Shown piece by piece: positions 17,175-24,117 of a stretch of 31,001 nt of DNA. Source of the DNA: DATBGS01 sp036557885 (GTDB lineage Bacteria; Chloroflexota; Ktedonobacteria; Ktedonobacterales; DATBGS01); assembly GCA_036557885.1 (NCBI GenBank), contig DATBGS010000114.1, positions 1-31,001 on the forward strand. Reading direction: 5' to 3'. The translations under genes and the position numbers were made by a program. Positions within the stretch are counted from its first letter, which is position 1. Each line of letters starts with the position of its first letter. Below the pieces are notes generated by a model that was not told the origin of the DNA, did not search any database, and was given only the letters and a program-made list of their open reading frames with translations.

Positions 17175-18092
17175 TTAATTCAACACGTCATCCCCATTTG
17201 CAGGAACCAGACCACCTTTTCCCTCTTCATCCCCGCTTCGCTTTGTTTTGCAGCAGTTCCCACTCCCCACGCTGCATCCAACGCCACCAGAGCGCTTTGG
17301 CGCCTCCAGTTCATTCACCGGCACCTGAACTGTTGCCCCACTCTCCAGCATCACCTCAACCGTTCGTTTCAACACATTGACCCCAACCACTTTGCCCATG
17401 CCGCTCGCGCTGTTCACAAAAGCCCCGATCACTGGCATACCCTGCTTGGCCTCCAGGTACTGATCGTTCTCATAGGAGAGACAGCACATCAGCCGCCCAC
17501 AGACTCCTGAAATCTTGGCAGGGTTCAAGGGCAACCCTTGCTCCTTTGCCATCTTAATCGAAACCACTCCAAATTCGGTCAGCCAGGAACTACAACAGAG
17601 CGTCTTCCCACAGGGGCCAACGCCTCCCAGCATCTTTGCCTGGTCACGCGCGCCAATCTGACGCAGTTCGATGCGCGTGCGAAACTGCGCGGCCAGGTCA
17701 CGCACCAGCGCCCGGAAATCCACCCGTTCTTCTGACGTAAAATAGAACGTCAGGCGGCTGCCATCATAGGTATATTCAGCTTCCACTAGTTTCATCGGCA
17801 GCTTGTGGAACTCCACGCGCTGGGCGCAGCGCGTCAAGGCGTTTTTTTCTTTACTTTTAAAAGCCAGCAACTGGCGCAGGTCATCCTCAGTTGCCAGCCG
17901 CAAAATGGGCTTGAGCGTCTCCGCGATCTCTGACGCGGCGATCTGCTTGGGCGCGATCACCACCCGCCCGGCCTCAATACCACGCGCCGTCTCCACAATC
18001 ACAAAGTTCCCGGTGGAGAGGTCTTTTCCCGCCGGATCAAAGTGATAAATGCGGCCAGCCGGTCGGAAACGAATACCGACAACCATTGGCAT
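17175..18092 (-). CDS. ricT: PSP1-domain protein (RicT-like)
   Basis: 305 residues. The PSP1 C-terminal domain is clear: MLGGVGPCGKTLCCSSWL (about 154-171) and ISGVCGRLMCCLSYEN (about 194-209), with the Cys pairs characteristic of the family. B. subtilis RicT (YaaT) joins RicA and RicF in an iron-sulfur complex that affects RNase Y-dependent mRNA processing and sporulation phosphorelay. Extra Cys residues in the tail (GCSVGSGNCCKTKR) are an unusual addition. AGGAG is 9 nt before ATG 18092. The gene starts 13 bp after the ANTAR regulator gene and is probably co-transcribed with it. No RicA or RicF homologue is in the window. Confidence 0.9.
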   Translation of the reverse strand: MPMVVGIRFRPAGRIYHFDPAGKDLSTGNFVIVETARGIEAGRVVIAPKQIAASEIAETLKPILRLATEDDLRQLLAFKSKEKNALTRCAQRVEFHKLPMKLVEAEYTYDGSRLTFYFTSEERVDFRALVRDLAAQFRTRIELRQIGARDQAKMLGGVGPCGKTLCCSSWLTEFGVVSIKMAKEQGLPLNPAKISGVCGRLMCCLSYENDQYLEAKQGMPVIGAFVNSASGMGKVVGVNVLKRTVEVMLESGATVQVPVNELEAPKRSGGVGCSVGSGNCCKTKRSGDEEGKGGLVPANGDDVLN

Positions 18093-18105
18093 ACGTGCCG
18101 CTCCT

Positions 18106-18681
18106 CTAGGAAATCTCGCTGGTCAGGAGGATTGCCTCAGCCACCTCGCGCATGGATTTACGATTGTTCATGCTCAGTTTTTGAATGCGCCGGAACGCCT
18201 CTTGTTCGGTCAGCCCCTGCTTCTCCATCAACAAGCCCTTGGCTCGCTCCACCACTTTGCGCGTGGCAAGTTGATCTTGCAGGTCTTTGGCCTGTTTCTC
18301 CATCGCCCGGAATTCGGCAAAGCGGGCCAGCGCAATCTCAATCGCCGGGCGAATATCGCCCTGGCGCCAGGGTTTGACAATATAATTGACCACCCCGGCG
18401 CCCTTGGCCCGGTCAATCAAATCCTGATCATTGAACGCTGTTACCAGGACAACTGGCGCGATCTTCTCCTGCGTTAACGTCTCGGCAGCCTTGATGCCAT
18501 CCAATTCAGGCATGCGAATATCCATGACCACCAGGTCGGGCCGCAATTCGCGTGCCAGGTTGACAGCGCTCACGCCATCCACCGCTTCACCAACGACCAG
18601 ATAGCCCTGCTTGGTCAACTCCTCTTTTAAGTCAATACGCATGACTGGCTCGTCATCCGCAATAATGATTCTCGTGGGCAT
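18106..18681 (-). CDS. ANTAR-domain response regulator
   Basis: 191 residues from ATG 18681; the longer frame to 18774 lacks a family-like N-terminus. The receiver domain (1-120) has the acidic pair DDE (9-11), phospho-acceptor D54 (VVMDIRMPELDG), T81 and K103. The C-terminal ANTAR domain (about 128-185) contains RKVVERAKGLLMEKQGLTEQEAFRRIQ. ANTAR proteins bind paired RNA hairpins and block intrinsic termination when phosphorylated. No ANTAR target hairpin pair was identified here. No cognate kinase is adjacent; the GAF kinase 12 kb away is one possibility but there is no evidence for pairing. Confidence 0.95.
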   Translation of the reverse strand: MPTRIIIADDEPVMRIDLKEELTKQGYLVVGEAVDGVSAVNLARELRPDLVVMDIRMPELDGIKAAETLTQEKIAPVVLVTAFNDQDLIDRAKGAGVVNYIVKPWRQGDIRPAIEIALARFAEFRAMEKQAKDLQDQLATRKVVERAKGLLMEKQGLTEQEAFRRIQKLSMNNRKSMREVAEAILLTSEIS

Positions 18682-18788
18682 ACCAGTTCCCCCAACACGC
18701 TCTGGGAGGTACCGAGCACCAGGCGTACTCTGCACCCCAACGAATAAAGGACGGAAAAACGAGAACGAACGCAACTACTATCCACAGG

Positions 18789-18794
18789 AGTATA
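18789..18794 (-). promoter_or_regulatory. Extended -10 promoter for the ANTAR-ricT genes
   Basis: On the minus strand TGTTATACT gives an extended -10 (TGn plus TATACT) in the gap after corA, about 107 bp before the regulator start. No good -35 lies upstream, which is usual for extended -10 promoters. Confidence 0.4.
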
Positions 18795-18814
18795 ACACAT
18801 ATGCTTTCCACGAC

Positions 18815-19786
18815 TCACATCCAATGTTTCCAGCGGAAGTAGAGAATTTGTGACATACTCACCAGGAGCATAAAACCAAGTACCACCCAGAAGAAGTAGC
18901 CGTTGTCATGGTCCACCTGCGGCGAATGCCCAAAGTTTTGCCCAAATATCCCGGTGATAAAGGTGATCGGCAAAAAGATTGTGGCAATAATCGTCAGGCG
19001 CTTCATCACATCATTCAGCCGGTTGGAAACCGTCGAGAGATAGGCATCCAGCATCCCACTCATCAGATCGCGGTAGGAATCTACCACCTCAAAGACGCGC
19101 ACCAGATGGTCATGCACATCGCGGAAATACAGCGACGCCTCATCGGAAACAATATGGAAGACACGGCCACCCAGCCGATTAAAATGCTCAATTTGTGGGC
19201 TGACCACGCGGCGAAACTGTCCCAGCCCGCGCTTCAGCTTAAAAATGCGTACTTGCAGGTCCGGTGTTGGATTATCAATCACACTATCTTCCAATTGATC
19301 CAGCACATCATCCAGTTCGTCCAGCACCGGAAAATAGCTATCCACCACCGCATCAGCCACCGCGTGCAACAAAAAATCTATCCCCCGGCGCAATGGGCGA
19401 AGCTCATTTGGATCATGGGGAATCAATTTGGTGATAAAAGGCATGGGCGCATCATGGACCGTCAGCAGAAAATGTTCATTAAAGACCACATCCAATTCGG
19501 GGAGCTTCACCACATCGGTCTTCGGGTCATAGTGAATTGTGTGCATCACCAGATAATAATACCCTTCCCCCTCCTCAAACTTGGCACGCTGCTCCTGTTC
19601 GATAATGTCCTCTACCGTCAGATGCCCAATGCCAAACCACCCTGCAATTTCGGAAACTTGCTTGTCGTCTGCCCCCTCCAGGTCTATCCAGATACGCGCC
19701 TTGGGGTCGCTCGTCAACCTGGAAAGGTCTGGGAGCGGCAAATCGCACAACAACTGATCACCCTGATACACCCGCGAATGAATCAT
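18815..19786 (-). CDS. corA: CorA-family divalent cation transporter with a variant GxN motif
   Basis: 323 residues. A large cytoplasmic N-terminal domain is followed by a long helix and two C-terminal membrane helices (about 262-281 and 296-316), the CorA layout. The family signature GMN, which binds hydrated Mg2+ at the pore mouth, is here GQN (282-284, in IFGQNFGHSPQ), and the following loop MPE is SPQ. The sequence otherwise fits CorA/ZntB, so ion selectivity may differ. GGAGGGG is 7 nt before ATG 19786. It lies between the lipM-like and ANTAR genes in the same direction. Confidence 0.92.
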   Translation of the reverse strand: MIHSRVYQGDQLLCDLPLPDLSRLTSDPKARIWIDLEGADDKQVSEIAGWFGIGHLTVEDIIEQEQRAKFEEGEGYYYLVMHTIHYDPKTDVVKLPELDVVFNEHFLLTVHDAPMPFITKLIPHDPNELRPLRRGIDFLLHAVADAVVDSYFPVLDELDDVLDQLEDSVIDNPTPDLQVRIFKLKRGLGQFRRVVSPQIEHFNRLGGRVFHIVSDEASLYFRDVHDHLVRVFEVVDSYRDLMSGMLDAYLSTVSNRLNDVMKRLTIIATIFLPITFITGIFGQNFGHSPQVDHDNGYFFWVVLGFMLLVSMSQILYFRWKHWM

Positions 19787-19850
19787 ACGACTACCCCTCC
19801 AAAATCAGCTATGGCGCTGCCAGAGATGTGCTTCCTCTCCCCGGCAATGC

Positions 19851-20687
19851 TCACAAGAGGCTGCCCATCGAGCCAGCCGCAAGCGTCCTCCAGTCAAGAT
19901 GCGCGTATTTGGTCGCCGCCAACTCCTGCGCCAGCCACCATTCCTCAGCGCTTAACGACCCAGCCTTAAATGGCACCCCCAACGCCTGGATAAAACCCTG
20001 CTGAAACGCCTGGCGCATCTCGTCCCATGTAACACCTGGCGCGAAGCGATGGATGCTCGCTGTTGCTTCCTGATAGGCCATTAAAGCCGCCTGACGCTGT
20101 TCTTCGGTCGGGTACCGTAAGAGAGAGAAGAGCAGCGGTCCACCATCCTCTAAGGGGATCGTCCCCTGTTGCAAGACACTGTTCTCCTTCCAGACCTGCG
20201 CGCTCCCTACCAGCTTGCGACCATTGCTTGTCAGATCGGCCTGGGTGGAAAAAGCAAAACACGCTGCTGTCTGCTGCTTACTCACCCGATTGGTGCTGAC
20301 CTCTGAATAAATCCCAAACGGCTCAAGCGCAGCAATAATCCCCTGCGCGAGCCAGGAATAGGCAGCTACCACACCCGTTGGCACGCCATACTCGGTAGAA
20401 ACCGTCATGCTGTAGGTAAACTCATTGACGTGTAATACCGCTCGCCCACCAGTCGGGCGGCGCACCAGATCAATCCCACGCTCAGCGCATTGCTCCACAA
20501 GAATTTCGCGCTCAATATCTTGAAAACGCCCCAGCGAAATTGCCGGGTGTTCCCAGGCAAACGCGCGGAGCGTTGGAGGCGTCTCGCCCCGCAGATGAAA
20601 CGTTAAGATCGCCTCGTCAATTGCCATATTCAACGCAGCGCTCCTCGCGCCGGTATCAAGAAAACGATACGTCGAAAAAAGAGACAT
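19851..20687 (-). CDS. lipM: Octanoyltransferase LipM-like (biotin/lipoate ligase fold)
   Basis: 278 residues from ATG 20687 with AAGG upstream; a further 20 upstream codons are possible but unlike the family. Motifs: NMAIDEA (20-26), RRPTGGRAVLH (86-96), and NGRKLVGSAQVWKENSVLQQGTI (about 165-187). Cys153 in AACF aligns in position with the acyl-accepting Cys150 of B. subtilis LipM. This favours an octanoyl-ACP transferase for lipoate synthesis over a lipoate ligase LplA. No lipA or lipoate-dependent enzyme gene is nearby to confirm it. Confidence 0.85.
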   Translation of the reverse strand: MSLFSTYRFLDTGARSAALNMAIDEAILTFHLRGETPPTLRAFAWEHPAISLGRFQDIEREILVEQCAERGIDLVRRPTGGRAVLHVNEFTYSMTVSTEYGVPTGVVAAYSWLAQGIIAALEPFGIYSEVSTNRVSKQQTAACFAFSTQADLTSNGRKLVGSAQVWKENSVLQQGTIPLEDGGPLLFSLLRYPTEEQRQAALMAYQEATASIHRFAPGVTWDEMRQAFQQGFIQALGVPFKAGSLSAEEWWLAQELAATKYAHLDWRTLAAGSMGSLL

Positions 20688-20818
20688 GAGACCTTCTTTC
20701 AGCAGCCGCAAACCAGGAAACAAGACATCGCGCCAACACCTCGGCAACTGCTGCCTTCAGGGTAATCCGCTCACCCTTCTTTGTCAAGACGCGCAAGGAG
20801 ACGCACAGGGCATTTGCA

Positions 20819-20844
20819 TGCCAGGGCTTCTCTCCTGCCTGGCA
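20819..20844. repeat. Inverted repeat just upstream of the D-aminopeptidase promoter
   Basis: TGCCAGG (20819-20825) and CCTGGCA (20838-20844) form a perfect 7-bp dyad with a 12-nt spacer. It covers the region where the -35 contact of the following promoter would lie, which suggests an operator. Inference from position only. Confidence 0.4.
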
Positions 20845-20856
20845 CCGCCGGTTCTG

Positions 20857-20865
20857 TGCTACAAT
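20857..20865 (+). promoter_or_regulatory. Extended -10 promoter for the D-aminopeptidase gene
   Basis: TGCTACAAT is an extended -10 element 67 bp before ATG 20932. No convincing -35 is present; the inverted repeat at 20819-20844 occupies that region. Confidence 0.45.
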
Positions 20866-20931
20866 AGCCGCAGAAACTCCGCTACGACGGCATCACCGTT
20901 GATGCTGCCAAAACCATTGAGGGGTGTCTAC

Positions 20932-21762
20932 ATGAAAGTCTTCATCTCCACTGATTTTGAAGGCGTGGCTGGTATCGTTGATTGGGACCAGATTCTTGCT
21001 ACCGGACGTGATTACGACCTGGGGCAGCGCCTGCTCCTGAAAGAAACCAACGCCGTGATTGATGGCGCTCTGGAGGCAGGAGCCACCGAAATTGTCGTCA
21101 ACGACTCCCACTCCTTCATGCGCAACCTGCCTCCTGATGAACTGCATGGCCGCGCGACTTACATCTCTGGCAAACATAAACCGCTCTATATGATGGAGGG
21201 GCTGGACACGTCTTTTGATGCCATCTTCTTTGTTGGCTATCACGGCTCAATTGGGGCCAGCCACGCCATCCTGAGCCACAGCTATAATCCCCGCGCCATC
21301 TGGGAAGCCAGAATCAATGGGCGCATCGTTGGCGAAACCGCGTTGAACGCGCTAGTCGCCGCCCATTATGGCGTCCCCATCGTTCTCGTTACTGGAGATC
21401 AAGTCACCGCTTCCGAGGCCCGCGAGGTGCTTCCCGAAGTGGAATGCGTGGTCGTCAAAGAATCCATCACCCGCACCGCCGCCGCCAGCCTGCACCCCCA
21501 GGTGGCTTGCGAACGACTGCGCGAGGGTGCGCTCCGCGCCCTGCAAGGGCTGCGCCAGCACAAGCCACCCCAATTTGCCGCTCCGGTGCGCGTAGAGATC
21601 ACCTTCTTGACCGCCGATATGGCCGAATCCGCCACCTGGCTGCGCAGCGTTGAATTAGTGCCGGAACAGACGCGCACCATCGTCTTTGAGGGCACCGACA
21701 CACTCACCTTGTTTCGCACCTTTGTGACGATCATTCAACTGACCCGCGCACTCGTCGAATAG
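20932..21762 (+). CDS. dppA: M55-family D-aminopeptidase (DppA-like)
   Basis: 276 residues from ATG 20932, preceded by GAGGGG; longer upstream frames lack family similarity. Zinc ligands of B. subtilis DppA are recognisable: D8 and E10 in STDFEG, H60 in NDSHSF, H104 in VGYHGS, and E135 in RIVGETALNA. HAILSH (111-116) holds the presumed active-site histidine. The family removes N-terminal D-residues such as D-Ala from peptides in the cytoplasm and can serve peptidoglycan peptide use. Its last four codons and stop are followed by a near-copy (21763-21774). It could relate functionally to the dgcN-dgcA genes 8 kb away, though it is not linked to them. Confidence 0.93.
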   Translation: MKVFISTDFEGVAGIVDWDQILATGRDYDLGQRLLLKETNAVIDGALEAGATEIVVNDSHSFMRNLPPDELHGRATYISGKHKPLYMMEGLDTSFDAIFFVGYHGSIGASHAILSHSYNPRAIWEARINGRIVGETALNALVAAHYGVPIVLVTGDQVTASEAREVLPEVECVVVKESITRTAAASLHPQVACERLREGALRALQGLRQHKPPQFAAPVRVEITFLTADMAESATWLRSVELVPEQTRTIVFEGTDTLTLFRTFVTIIQLTRALVE

Positions 21763-21819
21763 CTCGTCGAGTAGAGCAGCGGCTCCGGCTCAAGCTCGCG
21801 CAAATCAGGTTCGGTCTAG

Positions 21820-21848
21820 TTGCCTGCTCTTGCGCAGTTTGCTATACT
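21820..21848 (+). promoter_or_regulatory. Sigma-70 type promoter for the zinc-ribbon gene
   Basis: TTGCCT (21820-21825) and TATACT (21843-21848) are separated by 17 bp, and TG two bases before the -10 gives an extended form. It lies 94 bp before ATG 21942. Confidence 0.65.
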
Positions 21849-21941
21849 TGTCCCAGAGAAAACCACTGTTCTCTTGTTCTGCCAGCCAAACCAGGAACGC
21901 GCGTTCCCATCTGGCAGACAGCAGCCAGGAGGAGAAAGAGC

Positions 21942-22766
21942 ATGAGCCAGGGCCGATTTATCGTCCCACCCATCTATCAAGACCACAGCGACCAGGGTCG
22001 GGGCTACTTCCAGTTTAGCTTTCACTGCCCCGAATGTGACTACTCCGTGATGACCAACACCCAGCGCTCGAACACAGCAACCGCCACCCGCGTCATGGAC
22101 CTGGGCGTTGGGCTGATTGGTGGCTTCTGGGGCCGTGCAGCGGAGCAAGGCGAGCAAATGTTTGGCTCGCGCTATGAACAAGAACACGATCAAGCCCTTG
22201 TCAAAGCCTGGGACGAGATTAAAAAAGACTTCCGCTACTGCAATAAATGCAAGCAAACCGTCTGTTTTCGCTGCTGGAATCCTCAGATCAACATGTGCAA
22301 CACCTGCGCGCCCGATCTCAAGGCCGATGCTGTGCAGTACCAGCATGGCCTGAACATCGAAGCGCAGCGCCAACAAATAGAACAGAACTATCACGCCCCG
22401 CAGTTCAATACAGGCGCGGTGGTTTCAGCGGTCACGCCAGATATGGTCATGCCCCCACAAGGACACTCCGGGCCAATGCAGCAGATGCCAGCAGGACAGA
22501 TGGCCCCTCAGATTTCCGGCGGTCAGCCAATGGCACAGATTCCTCCACAAGCCCCTTCAGCCGCCAGCATTGCCGGTTTTTCGACCCCTGGCTACCCCAA
22601 ACAAGTCGCTTGCCCAAGCTGCAACACCGCCGGACTCCCCGGCAAGTTTTGCCAGAACTGCGGCACAAAATTACCCATGCCAGACCTGTTTTGTCCCAAG
22701 TGTTCCACCCAGGTAGCGGCCACCTCCCATTTCTGCCCGGAGTGTGGCGAACGGCTCGCCCAGTAA
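21942..22766 (+). CDS. Zinc-ribbon protein of unknown function
   Basis: 274 residues with AGGAGG 9 nt before the ATG. The N-terminal half has CPEC (29-32) and a cluster of CxxC pairs (CNKC, CFRC, CNTC; about 100-121) that could form two zinc sites. A Pro/Gln/Met-rich linker (about 150-220) leads to a C-terminal double zinc ribbon with CPSC, CQNC, CPKC and CPEC, the DZANK-type arrangement. A short hydrophobic Gly-rich stretch (about 52-66) is too short to be a sure membrane helix. The function is not recognised; such proteins often act as binding or scaffold modules. Confidence 0.85.
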   Translation: MSQGRFIVPPIYQDHSDQGRGYFQFSFHCPECDYSVMTNTQRSNTATATRVMDLGVGLIGGFWGRAAEQGEQMFGSRYEQEHDQALVKAWDEIKKDFRYCNKCKQTVCFRCWNPQINMCNTCAPDLKADAVQYQHGLNIEAQRQQIEQNYHAPQFNTGAVVSAVTPDMVMPPQGHSGPMQQMPAGQMAPQISGGQPMAQIPPQAPSAASIAGFSTPGYPKQVACPSCNTAGLPGKFCQNCGTKLPMPDLFCPKCSTQVAATSHFCPECGERLAQ

Positions 22767-22777
22767 CTGCTTCACAC

Positions 22778-22828
22778 AACAAGTAGCCCCTGGCGATGTG
22801 GTCATCACCAGAGACTACTTGTTTTATA
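22778..22828 (+). terminator. Intrinsic terminator of the zinc-ribbon gene
   Basis: AACAAGTAG (22778-22786) pairs with CTACTTGTT (22815-22823), and inner CTGG/CCAG and GATG/CATC pairs extend the stem with small bulges. The plus-strand stem runs into a TTTT. It begins 12 nt after the stop and may also slow transcription from the convergent DUF3090 gene. Confidence 0.75.
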
Positions 22829-22866
22829 GCACATCAGCCTGGGGAGAGCCTCGCCCTTTCCGGCGG

Positions 22867-23436
22867 CTAATTCTCTATCTCAACGGGGTGATGTCCATTC
22901 TGCTTTGGGCAGGCATGTGGCTCTGGACCCAACGGCGCGCCACAGAACGGGCAGCGCGGGCGCCCGGAAGCCAAAATCCCCTGAATATGTCGGCTCAGCG
23001 CGTTGGCCTGATCCCGTGAGAAGCGTGCAGCAAACTCCGGGTCGCGGAGTTCTCCCTGCTCACCTGGCTCATCTTCATCAATGATTCTAATGGGGGCAGC
23101 CAGCATGATCAGCAAATTATCGCGGTCATCATATCCCAGCGAAAGCTGACCAACCTGAAACTCAACATCTGGATGCTCAGGGAAATCTGCTGGAGCGCCG
23201 GGCGCCTCCAGGGCAGATGCCTGCGCCAGCGGGCGCAACACCTCCTCGCCAGAAATCTGCGCCAGCGCCTGATCAAGCGCATCACCCAGGGCTGCCAACT
23301 GCTCACGTTCCACCCAGAGCACAGCCGTGCGCCCATGCCCGCGTGCAAATAGGCGGAAGCGCCGCTGTCCTGGCTTGCCAATTGCTTCGGCATCCAGCAA
23401 CTCTACTCGCCCAAAATCATAGCGTTCTCTACTCAT
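22867..23436 (-). CDS. DUF3090 family protein
   Basis: 189 residues from ATG 23436 (AAAGGA 7 nt upstream); a 12-residue longer frame is less likely. It starts RERYDFGRVELLDAEAIGKPGQRRFRLFA, typical of the DUF3090 family of Actinobacteria and Chloroflexota. The end has a candidate zinc knuckle: CPFCGAPLGPEPHACPKQNGH (about 161-181). The function is unknown. In Actinobacteria the family is often near phosphoglycerate-mutase-like and mycothiol-related genes; nothing of that kind is here. Confidence 0.88.
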   Translation of the reverse strand: MSRERYDFGRVELLDAEAIGKPGQRRFRLFARGHGRTAVLWVEREQLAALGDALDQALAQISGEEVLRPLAQASALEAPGAPADFPEHPDVEFQVGQLSLGYDDRDNLLIMLAAPIRIIDEDEPGEQGELRDPEFAARFSRDQANALSRHIQGILASGRPRCPFCGAPLGPEPHACPKQNGHHPVEIEN

Positions 23437-23614
23437 TACAGCATCCTTTCGGCGCCTGGAATGCACAAGCAAGCCTCAGAGGGGTAGTCACCCACACCAT
23501 TCCCCAAAATCCGTCAATTCAAGAGCTAGAGCAGCCCCAACGTTCAGGCACAGTGTAACACGTCGCTCTCTCCAGGCGCAAACAAGGATTCGCTCAAAAA
23601 CGGCCTCAGAAAGA

Positions 23615-23643
23615 TTGACAAAACCAGCACAGCATTGTATACT
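23615..23643 (+). promoter_or_regulatory. Promoter of tRNA-Leu
   Basis: Consensus TTGACA (23615-23620), a 17-bp spacer, then TATACT (23638-23643), ending 41 bp before the tRNA. This is the best sigma-70 type match in the window. Confidence 0.85.
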
Positions 23644-23684
23644 TCTTAGTGCAGCATGGCACAAGCCAGGTATGTACACAACAA

Positions 23685-23766
23685 GCCCCCGTGGCGGAAT
23701 GGTATACGCAGCAGGTTGAGGGCCTGTGCTCGAAAGGGCGTGGTGGTTCGAGTCCACTCGGGGGCA
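23685..23766 (+). tRNA. tRNA-Leu (anticodon GAG)
   Basis: Acceptor arms GCCCCCG and CGGGGGC pair over 7 bp with discriminator A. The anticodon loop TTGAGGG gives anticodon GAG, reading CUC/CUU. A long variable arm follows, as in class II tRNAs, and the T-arm has GGTTCGAGTCC. CC follows the discriminator but a full CCA is not encoded. Confidence 0.95.
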
Positions 23767-23774
23767 CCTATTCC

Positions 23775-23803
23775 TTGACTTTTGGTCCAGCATCTGGTAT
23801 GCT
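23775..23803 (+). promoter_or_regulatory. Promoter of tRNA-Gly
   Basis: TTGACT (23775-23780), a 17-bp spacer, then TATGCT (23798-23803), immediately after tRNA-Leu and 20 bp before tRNA-Gly. The glycine tRNA therefore has its own promoter in the short gap. Confidence 0.65.
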
Positions 23804-23823
23804 GTGAAATACAAACATCATTT

Positions 23824-23895
23824 GCGGGCTTGGTGTAGTGGTAACATGCGACCTTCCCAAGGTTGAGACCGTGGGTTCGAATCCCATAGCCCGCT
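23824..23895 (+). tRNA. tRNA-Gly (anticodon CCC)
   Basis: Acceptor arms GCGGGCT and AGCCCGC pair over 7 bp with discriminator T. The anticodon stem CGACC/GGTTG encloses TTCCCAA, giving anticodon CCC for GGG codons. The T-arm has GGTTCGAATCC. CC follows; a complete CCA is not encoded. Confidence 0.95.
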
Positions 23896-23940
23896 CCTCA
23901 TTTTCATCTGAGCCATGAAAATCCATAAATCAGCGACCTG

Positions 23941-23967
23941 GCCGGGAGAATGCCCGGCTTCTTTTTT
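23941..23967 (+). terminator. Intrinsic terminator after the tRNAs
   Basis: GCCGGG (23941-23946) pairs with CCCGGC (23953-23958), loop of six, directly followed by TTCTTTTTT. A classical terminator 45 nt after tRNA-Gly. Confidence 0.85.
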
Positions 23968-24011
23968 ACTCCAAACGTCGCCTTCCAAATGATGAATGGT
24001 ATGGTGAACGG

Positions 24012-24041
24012 TTGACTTCCCTTTCCCCAAAATGGTAAACT
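24012..24041 (+). promoter_or_regulatory. Candidate promoter of guaB
   Basis: TTGACT (24012-24017), an 18-bp spacer, then TAAACT (24036-24041), leaving about 70 nt of leader before guaB. No purine riboswitch or operator was recognised in the leader. Confidence 0.5.
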
Positions 24042-24117
24042 ATCCAAATAATACCCGGCCATTGTAGATTCAGCCGCTGTAGGCCCGCTGTTTGAGCTTG
24101 CAAGGGGTACAGTTCAC

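Noticed and set aside
18908..19969. 353-residue plus-strand open frame opposite corA
   Set aside because: Antisense shadow of corA and lipM; rich in His/Gln/Ile as expected from reverse-complement codons, no recognisable motif.
19851..20687. Lipoate-protein ligase LplA
   Set aside because: Cys153 in AACF and the spacing of motifs match LipM octanoyltransferases better, although the fold is shared.
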